Shown here one piece after another: positions 36,501-47,800 of a stretch of 64,000 nt of DNA (position 1 is the stretch's first letter; each line of letters opens with the position of its first letter). The notes under the pieces were generated by a model, which was not told the DNA's origin, did not search any database, and saw only the letters and a program-made list of their open reading frames with translations. The stretch comes from Pleodorina starrii. Lineage: Eukaryota > Chlorophyta > Chlorophyceae > Chlamydomonadales > Volvocaceae. Position numbers and translations under genes: made by a program. The stretch is taken from the NCBI GenBank assembly GCA_030267565.1, contig BRXU01000027.1:221001-285000 (forward strand). Reading direction: 5' to 3'.

Positions 36501-39500
36501 CCAGTGCCAACGACGCATCGCCCTCTCACCCCCTCCCCCTCCCCCGCTCAACAACGTCCGCAGTGACTTATTTTTATATAAAGGAGCTTATCACTCCCTG
36601 ACCCCCTCCCCCCCAGGTTCCTTCCGCTGCTGCTGTCCCTGATGGACTCGCCCCACTGCGGTCTGCGCTGCGCCGCCGTGGACTGCGTCACCGAGATCCT
36701 GTCCAAGCGCATGGACGCGGCGCCCAAACTCAACCTCATTCAGGTGGGCAGGGGCCGATGGGCTGGCTGCGCGGCCGGGTGGGGTTCTGCTGGCCGGGCG
36801 GCTGGGCGTGGCTGCTGCGTGTGGGTGCACCCGGGGGAGCCGAAGGCGGCCGGGCAGCTCGTGGAGGAGAGCAGGGGCGCGGTCGGGGGTGGGATGGGGT
36901 GGGGTGCGTCGGCTCCACGAATCACCAGCACCGCCCGCAAACCCACGCAAACCCACGCGAGCGCGCACCTCTCAACACACGCAATGACACGCCACCCCCA
37001 ACGCACTCATACACACACACTGGAGCCCATTGTGACAATCACACACACAAACATACACACGCCGAGCGTCCGCGTAACCGGCCCCCCCTGAATGTCGTCG
37101 CTCTGCTTCGCCTTGCTCGCTTCATGTAACCTCAGCCCCCCTACTGCATCTTACCCCCCCCCCACGCATATGCAGAGCATGAAGATTGTGGACGTTGCCT
37201 CGGCCTGGTCTGGCGGCTTCCCTGTGCGGCCCGGGGACGATGACGACGAGGAGGCGGTGGTGGTGCGCTTCGCCCGCCTGCTCGCCACACTGGCCACCGA
37301 GATCATGGACAGTCTCAAGCGGGTGGAGAACAGTGAGTGCGCGGGGGGGGTGCGGGCGTTTGCGTGTGTGTGTGGGTTGTGGGGGGGGGATTGTAACGGG
37401 GTGGGTTGGGGGGTGGGTGGCGGGCGGGATGGGGTGGAGGATTCGGGGATGGGGGGGCAGCGGGCCAGGGGAAGGGGAGCGTGGCTGTCGTGGCTGTCTT
37501 GTCTGCCGGGGGAGAGGGAGCGAGGGAGGGACAGGGGGGCGCCCGAGTGGCGTGCCGGTGGGGCGTTTGGCGTGGGCGGTCGGGTCTTCCTGGGAGAGAG
37601 CGAAGACCAGGAAAGGGGGCAGGCGGTGATGCCGGCTGCCGCCTGCGCTGTCCCACCGACCCACCCACACCCAATCCACCACCCACACCCAAACCAAGCC
37701 ACCCACCCAATCCACCCACACCCAGGCGTCATCAGCCTCTCCGCGGTGGGTTTCTCCGTCAGTGACGAGGCGGCCCAGGAGGCGGGTCGAGCCAGCGAGG
37801 CGGCGGGGCGCATGCTGTCTGCGCTGTTCCCCGCAGTGCTGGCCGCCTTCAAGAGCTCCTGTGATGAGGTGGCGCTGCCGCTGCTGCCCTTCATGGCGGC
37901 ATACGTGGCCCGGCTCAAGGGGCTGGCCAAGCGGTGCGTGTGTACCGGTATATGTGTGTGTGAAGGGGGGGAGGAGGGAGGGGGGAGGGTTTAGGGTGGG
38001 GATGCGTGGCTGTGAATGTCGCACCACACGTCGATATCCCACAACACCCGCTCGCTCGCCCTCCCCTCCTGCATATGTGCCTGCCTTCCGATCTGCCTGC
38101 CTGCCGACCTGCCGACCTGTCTGCGTGTCGACCTGCCTGCCTGCCTTCCGACCTGCCTGTCTGTCTGCGCAGGAGCTCGGGCCTGTCTCCGGAGACTCTG
38201 GCGGAGGTGCGCGCCATTCTCGAGGGCATCGCCGTGGCCGCCAAGTTCCCCGCCCGGGGGGCCTCGTACGGCGGCGCCGCGCCCGCGCAGCCCGCCGCGG
38301 TGGCGGCCGCTGCCGAGGAGCTGGCGGCGGTGCACGACAAGCGGCGTGAGCTGTTTACGCTGTTCCGCAACATTGCCAAGAGCTGCTTCCCCGAGGTGCT
38401 GGGCTTCGTGGGCGCGGTGCTGGGGGCAGTCATGTCAAGGCCCGACGCGGCGTGGCAGGTGGGGGGGGCGGGTTGGGGGGTGGGGGAGGTAGGGGGTTGG
38501 GGAGGTAGGGGGTGGGTGGCAGGTGGGTGCATGAGTGGGCGGGCAGGAGGGATTGGATGGCTGGCGAATGGCGGTCGCGCCCCCTTTCTCTCCGTCAACA
38601 TTTGAAATTCCTCCCTCTCCCTCTCTCTCCCTCTTTCCCTCTCTCTCCCTCTTCTTTACCTCTTCTCTTCTTTGTTTACTCCGTCCAAAAGCTTCACTGC
38701 CATGCCCGCCACCGCCTTCGGACGCTTCCCTCACAAACCCAAACACTAACCCCCCTCCCAAAAAACACACAAACGCCCTCTCCCGCCCCGCCCCTCCTCC
38801 CCACCCCCTCCCCCCACCCCACCCCCACCCCCCCACACACACATACACACACCAGGATGTGGAGGTTGCCGTCAGCCTTCTCTACGAGCTGGGCGAGGGC
38901 GCCCCCGAGGAGTCCCTCAAGTCCGACGGCGGCGGCCTGGCCTCCCTGGCCCTGGCGCTGGTGCAGCGCGGCCCTCCGCCGGCCGTGGCGCGCCACCGCC
39001 TGGTGGCCCTCGCCCTCCTGGAGTCCCTGGTTCGCTACAGCCGTGTGCTGCAGCAGCAGCCCGCCGCCATCCCGCCCGCCCTGGCGGCCTTTCTGGACGG
39101 CCGCGGCATGGGCCACCCCGCCGAGGACGTCTGCGCGCGCGCCTGCTACCTCTTCGCGCGTCTCGTCAAGATGCTGCGACAGAACGTCCGACCCTACATC
39201 GGCGACGTGCTCGCCTCCCTGACGCCGCACCTGCAGCGCGTCGCCACCACGCCGCTGCCGGCCGGCGGGGGCGGAGGAGGAGCCGGCGGCGGCGGTGGCG
39301 GCGGCTCCGCCGCCGCCTTGGACGGCGGCGGCGCGCCGCCGGGCAAGGCCCAGGCGCCGGTCAACGCCGTCGTCGACGACCGGCTGTACGTCTTTGACGC
39401 GGTGGGGCAGCTGGTGGGGCAGGAGGAACTGGTTCCGGAGCAGCAGCTGGCGCTGCTGGGCCAACTCATGCAGCCGCTGCTGCGACAGGTGGAGGAGAAC

Positions 39501-42500
39501 CTGCAGCCGCTGCGCGGCGGCTCCGCCGCCGCGGCGGCAGCGGCGGCTGCCGCCGCCGCCTCCGGCGCCGCCGCCGCCGCTGCCGCTGCCGCGGCGGCAG
39601 CTTCCGCCTCCGCCTCCGCCGGCCTGATCCTGCAGTCCCTGGAGGCGATCAGTCGGCTGAGCAAGGGCTTCCGTACGGAGATGGTGACGCGGCAGCGGCC
39701 GCAGCTGGCGGCGCTGTTTGTGCGGGCGCTGGAGGTGGCGGTGGCGGCGCCGGCGGCGGCTCCCGGCAACAAGCAGCTCCGCGCGCGCTTCATCAGCTTT
39801 GTGCACCGGATGGTGGAATGCCTGGGGCCGGCGCTGCTGCCGTACCTGCCGCCGGCGCTGGAGGTGCTGCTGTCCACGCAGGGGGATGTGCAGGTGGGGT
39901 TGTGGGTGGATGGGTAGGGTTTCAACGTTTAGCGTCTTTCCTTATCTCATAAAGATGGGGCGGGCGGGTTTTGGGGTTTTAGGGTTTTCCTGGATGACCC
40001 CATGGGTCACCGACCCGACCGACCCGCGGGTCGCTAATCCTGACTGACCCCCGGGTCGCCGACCCGGCCGACCCGACCGACCCGCGGGTCGCTAATCCTG
40101 TCTGACCCCCGGGTCGCAGACCTGGCCGACCCGACCGACCCGCGGGTCGCCAATTCCGCCTCTCTTATTTCCGCGTCTCCCTCATCTCCCTCGCGTGTCC
40201 CTCGCCCGCAGGACATGTCTGACCTGGTGGTGCTGGTGAACCAGCTCCTGAGTCGCTATCGGGAGGCGCTGGGGGGGCTGTTGGAGGCGCTGCTGCCGCC
40301 GCTGCTGGTGCGGCTACATGGGGCGCTGGGGGCCGAGTGGGACTGGTCGGGCAAGCTGGCCACGCCCTCGGCCATGAGCCCGGCCACGGACGGCACCGCG
40401 GGTGAGCGCGCGGGGTTGGGACTTGGGAGGGAGGTGGAGGTGGTCTCGCTCCCGCTCGCTTGTCTCCTATACGCACGAAAAGGAAGGGGTGATGGAGAAG
40501 GGCAGTTTCGAGAAGGCAGGAGCTGACTGGGTGAGATAACGCAGAAGAAGGCAGTGCAACGGAAGTACACGGAATGGTGGGGTGTATTGACATGTGTTAG
40601 TTTGATGCCGCAGCGGGAGGGGGTGTGGGAGAGCCCGGCGGAGAGCCAGGGTTGACGGGGGGGGTTGGGTGGGTGGGCGGAACAGCGGCCGGGTTTGCTG
40701 ACTGTCGCGCTGCTGCTGCTGCTGCTGGCGGCTGGCTGATGGAACGCTTTTCCCTCTCCCACAGCCCACCCCACCGCTACCAACCCCACCAGCACCTCAC
40801 CAACGGTAATTCCCTAAGTCATTTCTTGCCCGGCCCGCTGCCCGCCCACCCGCCCCGCCCGCCCGCCTGCGGTCACAGCAACGGTGGAGGACGCCCGTGA
40901 GCGCGGCGAGCTTCAGCGGGTGTACTACCTGCTGTTGTCGGGGGTGTCCTCTACGGGTATGAGCGGGGCGCTGCTCAAGGTGCCCCCTGGGGCGCTGGAG
41001 GCGGCGGTGGTGGGGCTCACGCGGGGGGCGGCAACGCACGTCGACCCCAACGTGCGCCGGACGTGCCTGCAGGTGCGGGGACGCGGCGCCGGGGGGGGAG
41101 GGGAAGGGAGGACAGTGCCGTGCGGTGCGGATTGGGGGGGGGGCTGTTCGGTTGCAATTTGGGGGCGAGGATGACGGGTGGCGCCGGGTGGGGTGCGGTG
41201 CAGTGTGACGCCGGGTGGGGTGGTGCTGTGTTTGTGCGCGCGCACGTGTGTGTTCGTTGCATGTGTGTGTGTGTGTGTGTGCGTGCTGGGAGGGTACGGA
41301 GGGATGGATGACTCACGCGGGGAAGGTAAACACAGCACCAATCCACCTCACGCACTTACTCACTTCACTCCCGGCCGGCAGGTGTTCTCGAGGCTCGTCG
41401 GCGACTGGTGCGGCACTCCGACGGCGGCGCCGCCCGGCGCCGCCGCCGCCGCCGCCAACGGCGATGCCACTGCCGTCGCCGCCGCCGCGGGCGGCCCGCC
41501 CTCGGGTGGCGAGGTGGTTCCCGGCTTCCGGCGCTACGCAATGGAGCGGCTGGGGGAGGAGGCCTGTATCGTGGGCCTGTTGCGACCCACACCGGGGGCG
41601 GGAGCTGCGGCGGCGGGGGCGGGGGCGGGACAGGGCCCCGGCGGCGGGGGTTTCTTGGACATCCGCGACGCGGCGGTGCTCAATTTGTTGGGCGACGCGG
41701 CGGCGGCGCTGAAGCTGATCTACGCCAAGTGTGGCGAGGAGTTCCCGGCGCATCTGGTGGGTGGGGGTCGGGTGGGGTGGAGGTAGGGTGACGGGGTGGG
41801 GGGTCAAGTAGAAAAGCCCGAACATGCAATCAGCCGACATGCTGACAGATGATGGCGCAATGTTGGGGTGGATGGGTAGGTCTTACTAGCGAGCCATCTG
41901 GCGGCGGACTGGGGCGATGGGCGGGCTGGGTAGCGCGGAGGCTGTGTTGGGGCTGAGGGGTGGGCTTGCTGGAGGCACGGGGTGGGCGCATCCCCTGAGC
42001 TGCCACACACCCCTCCCCCGCCTCCGCCTCTCTCCGTAATGGTGGCCGCAGGTGGGGACCGTCCTCCCGGCGGTGGGTCTGGCCCCTGCCGCCCAGCAGC
42101 AGCTGATCTACCTGATCCGGGAGGGGGAGCCCAAGCAGCTGAGAGACTACCTGCGAGCCCTCATGGGCCAGGCGCAGCAGCAGCACCAGCAGCAGCAGGC
42201 GCAGCAGGCGCAGGCGCAGCAGGTGGCAGCGACAGGTGGGAGATGAACCATCCACTCTCCCCCCAAGTGCGGGAACAGCAGATTCGTTGCGTTTCGTTTC
42301 TCGGCCCCCCAACCCCCCGGGCAGCAGCGGAGGATGAGGAGGAGGAGCAGCAGCAGCAGCAGCAGGCGGCACAGCGGGGCCTTTGTTACTCCCGGAGTGG
42401 CTCCGGACCAGCAGGCGGCAGCGGATACTGCGGGGATCCGGGAGCTGGGAGGCTTCGAGTTCGTGGACTGTTGGTGCATCAGCTTTCGCCGGGATGCCTT

Positions 42501-42546
42501 GGGGCGAGCTGGGGGCTGGGAGCGGGCGCTGCTGACGGGGCAGTAG
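33519..42546 (+). CDS. XPOT: exportin-T (tRNA nuclear exporter, XPOT/Los1/PAUSED family)
   Basis: Sixteen exons: 33519-33590, 33669-33794, 33875-33922, 34298-34408, 35340-35476, 35814-36008, 36617-36743, 37176-37332, 37726-37933, 38173-38458, 38856-39893, 40212-40401, 40879-41072, 41382-41756, 42052-42222, 42325-42546 (3,657 nt, 1,218 aa). The start MADDFEKAVLITFS, the blocks CWRLCVERFSGSAYSEVKFW and YPACWPTFFHDL, and WYRLAAGYRDKSPGL / GRYIPWIDIGLV are typical of exportin-T, a HEAT-repeat karyopherin that exports mature tRNA with RanGTP. The protein is longer than the usual 950-1,000 aa because exon 11 and exon 14 carry Gly- and Ala-rich insertions (about residues 625-655 and 715-745) and the end is Gln-rich. 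The last two exons are uncertain: a donor at 42235 instead of 42222 would put exon 16 in another frame, stopping at 42587. I chose the frame with the more typical third-position GC. Confidence 0.9.
34393..34548 (+). repeat. 52-bp tandem repeat spanning the exon 4 donor of exportin-T
   Basis: Three copies, starting at 34393, 34445 and 34497, of a unit containing the last 16 exon bases, the GT donor (GTGCTGCAG|GTGGGCGAGG) and 26 bp of intron. Each later copy reproduces an intact 5' splice site. Confidence 0.92.
39996..40153 (+). repeat. 58-bp palindrome-rich minisatellite in exportin-T intron 11
   Basis: Units starting at 40021, 40079 and 40137 (partial) contain the palindrome GACCCGCGGGTC, then GCTAATCCTG, then GACCCCCGGGTCGC. 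A degenerate partial unit lies just before, from 39996. Confidence 0.9.
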
Positions 42547-44858
42547 GTGCGTTGCACCCCGCAGGGGGAAGCGAGGGGCCGCTGTGAGCCGGGCCGGTGG
42601 AGGACTTTCGGGGCGGCAGGGCGGGGCTCCTGAAGGGGTGGTGCAACCGCCACGTCGTCATTGTGGTTTGCCGGGGCCGACTCGTAGACAGGATCGTGGC
42701 GTGGCCTCGCCGGGACGGGAGGTGACGGGAGGGTTGAAGGGGGCGAGGAGAGGGGAGAGGGCAGGAGGGGCCCGGGGCCTGTCCTCTGGCCCGCCGGCTG
42801 ATGTGTTTGGCAGGCAGGCAGGCGGGTGGGCAGGTGCGTAGGCAGGAAGGCAGGCGGCTTATAAGGCCTAGGGTGGCTGCAAGGACGGGCGAGCCGGTGT
42901 GGGGGCTAGGCTGGCTTGCAGGCCGACTGGACGGCTAGCTGGTTGGCTGGGGGTTGGCGCTGGAAGGCGTACTCAATGGGCAAGAGCTACTTTGAGGGCG
43001 ACCTTGCCAGCGGCGGTTGGTGGTTGGCAGTTGGGAGAAGGCGATGCCGCCTCGGGCAAAGCGCCCCGTCCTGCCAGCCAGACGTGTCGGCGGGGCGGGG
43101 CCGGGCGGGGCTGTGAAGGTCTTCGGGCTTCTGAAAAGAAGACTCCAGAACGTTGACTGCCTCCCTCTGACGCTCTGTGGACGTTTCATTTGGTGTTTCG
43201 GTCCATCCGTCAACAGCACCGGTATCCTGCGTGCGGCTGAGTGAGTGTGTGTGTCTGTGTACTGGAGGATCGGGCAGGTGTTCCCCGGGGTAGGGGCAAG
43301 GCGCACTGAAATGGAGGTGCGTGGGCCGGACCGGGACTCTCGGCCGTACCCGACCGACAGCTACCGTTTCCATGCTATAGACGGAAGGCGAGGAAAGGAC
43401 GAGCGCGCACGTGACGACTTGTGAATTTAATTGGAGCTGATGCCTTCGTTGTGGCGTGTTGTGGCGTGGCGGTAGTGAAGGAGCGTAGAAGTAGAAGTAG
43501 AAGTAGTAGTAGTACCTGTATTAGAGTTCAACACAGGACGCAGCGACGGCAGCTCACGAAAACCGACGCGGGTGGAATGGGACCTATGGGAGCACTGCCC
43601 TATCGCGATGCAGAGCAGGGAACTGAAGACTTGAGACCGCATCTGCTTGCCGGCGAGGTAAAAATACCGTACGAGCCGGGAAGGGGGGCAGGGTAGGGTA
43701 GGGTCCAGGTCGCTGGAGCACGCTTGGGGCTTTTCGACCGTTATGGCCGGGCTCGGACGCGGCAGGGGCAGGGGCAGGCGGCGGCAGCTCATCCCCCCAG
43801 AGGCCGGCGCGACCCGGGTCCGTCCGCGGCGTCGTTCGCAAAGTGAAGGCTTTGGCCTCGCGACGACGGCGGCTTTTTAATCGCGCTCGGTGTACCGTAG
43901 GAAAGGACTTTCTTGGGGCGCTCATTCATTGCCGGGTCCCGCCATGCAGATTTCTTAGCTCGGTAAACGAAGAGCGCAAGAGCTGATATGGTACAAAGGG
44001 CGCAAGGAGGCAATGGGGGCGACAGCCGAAGCCCGTGTCCCCGCAACAAGTACTGGACGATTACCGGGCAGCTCCCTTCTTTCGGAATGGACACAAGAGG
44101 CGCCATAATCTGACCTTGGCAGCTTTGCACGTTGCGACCAGCTGTGGCTGTTGATGTGGAAGGGGCGGCTGCGCTGAAGGTGGGTGGGTGGGTGGCTCAC
44201 TGCCCATCGGCTTCCGCGCGCTTGCAACGCCGTGTCCAAAAACGGAAATGCGCGTCATTTTGATCGGAGTCAACGGGCTGCCTTCGGTGTGGCAGCAGCA
44301 AAACGCCAGACGGCAAGATCATCAAATGTTGACGTTGCGTATGCAGGCTGGATCGCACCGTTGCCGCCCAGCTAGGTCCAGCTCCACCACCTTGGTTGTG
44401 ACAGTTGAATGACGACCTAACCACGGGACCCATGAACCGCGGGTCAACGGCGTCGAGCCTTGGGCGTTTTAAGTACGGTATGACTTCATGGCATAGACAA
44501 AAATCATTTTCTTAGTGAGATGCGTCGTGCGTTTCAGGGAAGCACAGGATCTGGGTGATACGGACGAGGTTCTCCCGCCCAAACCGCGGCATTATGCTTA
44601 AGTATCGGGAATTTGATTCCGTTCGATATTGATATATTGCAACTGTGTGTCGCCCTCTGTTCATACCTACCTCCTTACAGTGCAACAGCTTGCCGTGCTT
44701 AGTACCGGTAGTGCGTGTAGCCGTTTGCTTCCTTACGCGCGCCCTTTGCCAACGTTGAAGAGCACAGACGACTAGCGCACTCGACGTTACGAGCGATACA
44801 ACACCTTGATCTTTCGGTGTCACTGCTGACGTCGTTGTGATAAACCCTACTTCGACCG
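42547..44858. other. exportin-T 3' UTR and intergenic, no gene supported
   Basis: I found no clear plus-strand TGTAA for exportin-T and no open frame with domain features. A (GTAGAA)n stretch lies at about 43483-43512. Between about 44410 and 44858 the DNA is AT-richer, consistent with the promoter of the next gene. Confidence 0.4.
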
Positions 44859-47800
44859 ATGATGTTGCTTCGCGGCCTTCCAAGCTGTTCTGGGTGTCGA
44901 TGCCCGTAAGTTGCAATATTTACGCCGTCTCACAACACCAGGCTGAAGAGCTCATGCCTTGTGCGGGCAGGTCGACCGCTGGTCGGTTTCAAGTACCGGT
45001 GCACCGGGTTACGGTGAAGCGCTTAACCCGGGTCTCCCACAAATGTCATTATCAAGTCGAACGCACGGAGACAGCTCTAGTTGGGCAGGAGCACGCAGGT
45101 GAGGTCCGCGGCGTTTCGGTTGCGCAAAATGGCCTCGACTAAGCCCCAAAATCGTGCGCTTGCAGACGCGCTTCGGCCTGAAGTGGAAGCGGATGATGGC
45201 ACCGTCATTGTCCAAGATGACCTCGCGGAGCTTCTTACGGTGAGCGACCAAGGGTTTACGGGCCCGCGACTGATCGTCAAGGACCTGAAGGTCGCGGCGC
45301 TGTGCCAATGCATTTCTTCTAAGGAAAGCTTAACTCCCCGCATTCGGCGCGGCTTTTGGTGAAGCTGGATGTTTCCCGCTCATTCCACCTCACAGTTGCT
45401 ACCGATGGACATCCGCGAGCCGCTGGTCAACCATCCTCAGCGAGCCAGCCTCGTCGAGGTACGCAAGCCTAATATGAAAAGCCGCTTTTATTGATTGAGT
45501 ATCAAGCGCCATTTTCCTGGTCCGCCAAAAAGTTACTCGAAGTGGTCAACTGCTTTTGAGCGGTCAACTGCTCACATGACCCCTGGGGCCCACGTGCGGG
45601 TCCATCCCTGAATCTCACCCACAGTCAGCCTGCGGTGACCTGCTCTGGTTGAATGAGGGCCGTGCCTCCGCCCCCATCTGCCAGCCGGGCTGCTCAACCT
45701 CCTCAACCTTCCTGCTGCTTCCCAACCCCTTCCCTTCCCTTGGACCGCCGTCTTTGCCAGGTGGTTCTGGATCTCGGGCGCCAGCCTGAGGCCCGCTTCG
45801 AGGGCATCCCCGCCGGCGAGTACCTCAGGCGGCAGGAGGTGCGTCCCGCACGACCTCGGGCCTCTAGACGTGTTTTCCGTGTTTTCGCATGATCTATTGC
45901 GGCAACAGTTCGGACGGGGGTCGGGCGGACCGTGCTGACCCGGGGCGGGGCGGGGCGGGGCGACCACGGCTGAGCGCTGCGTCGCACCGGGCCCTGACAT
46001 AGAGCACCGTCGGTCGCGTTGGCGCCGATGGGCCGACGGCGAGCGTGTTCCCGGGCCGCCCCCGCCTTCCCGTCGAGTCGGCCGTCGGCTCCCGGCGAGC
46101 CACCACCTTACGCCGAGCAAGTGGGCTAGTTCCTCGGCTGAAGGTGGTGCAGGTGCCCTTCCCTGGCGTCCTAATCTCCTCCTCAAGGCAGTCCAGGGGC
46201 CACATCGCTGCGCGCCTCAGTGACCCGCTCGCGACCGCGTTTCATAATCTCGCGTTTTTCGTGTTTGCCGCCGCTCTGCGCGACAGGTCACCGCCGCGGA
46301 TCTGGATGCCGCGGTGGCGGCGGTGGGCGATTTCGGCGCCGACAACCGCGCCGGCGTGCCGGGCACGCTGCACCGCATCTCCGCCATCCGCAACCGCCGA
46401 GGGGCCATCATAGGCCTCACCTGCCGTGTGGGGCGCGCCGTGAGCGGCCACATCGCCATGCTCAAGGATCTCGTAGAGAGTGAGTGGAAAGGGTGAAGGT
46501 GTGGCCGGCCGGTGGGGTCGCGAAGACGATATCGCCGGCCGGGGGGTGGGTGGGTGGGTGTGGGAGTGCAGTGAGGGGGCCGGAGTGGTGGAGGGCGGGA
46601 CCGGGGCGGTGCTGCGCGGTGCCCGCTTGCCGGCCGACTGACGGGCCGACTGATACACAGGCTGAGAGGGCGCATAAGGTGAGAAAGGAAGGTGACGATG
46701 GGATAGAATGGGATAGGGAGCGTTTCGTGTTTGGAAATGGAAGGGGCGATGCGTCTCGCGGCCTTGTCCTGCCGTGCGCTAGGATGATACGCTGTGGGCC
46801 CCGCCGCGGTCCACCCCACTCGGGACCCAGCGCACCTTCCGTTTCCTTACCGGGGTACACGCACCCCGGCCTCACGGACCGCCATTCCCCTCCCCTTCCC
46901 TCTTCAAACTCCCCTTCCCTCTCCCTTTTTCCCGCTCCTGTCTTTCCCGCCCCTCAGGCGGGCACTCGGTGCTGCTGCTGGGCCGACCCGGCGTGGGCAA
47001 GACGACTGTCATTCGGGAGATCTGCCGTACGTTGGCGGACGAGTACCGCAAGCGGGTGGTCATCGTGGATACCTCAAACGAGATCGGCGGGTAGGGTGGG
47101 GTAGGGCGGTTAGGATTCCCAGGTTTGAAGGCAGGGGGTGGGGTGGGGTAGGGTGGGGGGGGGTGAAGGGTGGGATACCGGTAGGGCCCAATCGGCGCCT
47201 GCGCAAAGCCTTCCGCCGCGCACGGAGCGAACCAGCTGCCGCACCACACCACCGATGGGTCCATTCAGCGGCTGACCGACCGACCGACCCCCGGGCCGCA
47301 GGGACGGTGATGTACCGCACCCCGCCATCGGTGGCGCGCGGCGGATGCAGGTGGCGGATGCGTCGCAGCAACACGCTGTCATGGTGAGACACGGGAGGAG
47401 GCAAGGGCTGTGGGGACGGGGTGCGTAACAGTGCCGGTACGAGGGTTATGAGTTAATGCGTTTAAGGTGGGCCCGATTACATTTGTAGCATGCAGACAGC
47501 CCAGGTCCTCTGGGAGATGGGGTCGTCATCGTATAGTGGTCAGTATCCCCGCCTGTCAAGTATGCTGTGCCCGCGGGAGGCCGGGGTTCGATTCCCCGTG
47601 ACGGCGTTTCTGCAGCAAATAATGCTGTACACGTTTTTCTTGTGGAGCGGACTTCAGGCTTCGGAACGGTACAGCCAACGGATCAGCTGGCCGTGCACTG
47701 AACCGAAGACGATCAGGGCAGCAGGGAAGCAGACGCAGATCAGACAGCACAAGTCACCATGAACGAGCGAAACCGGGGGGAAGGCTCAGATATCCGCGAC

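Noticed and set aside
40765..40805. 41-nt possible micro-exon in exportin-T intron 12 with good splice sites
   Set aside because: Including it breaks phase with the next exon; skipping it joins TDGTA to TVEDARERG cleanly.
45129..45239. Alternative single first exon for the Ycf45-like gene starting MASTKPQ
   Set aside because: It keeps the frame but gives no transit peptide; the three-exon start (44859, 44971, 45166) is in phase and gives a basic, Ser/Arg-rich N-terminus. It remains possible as an alternative start.
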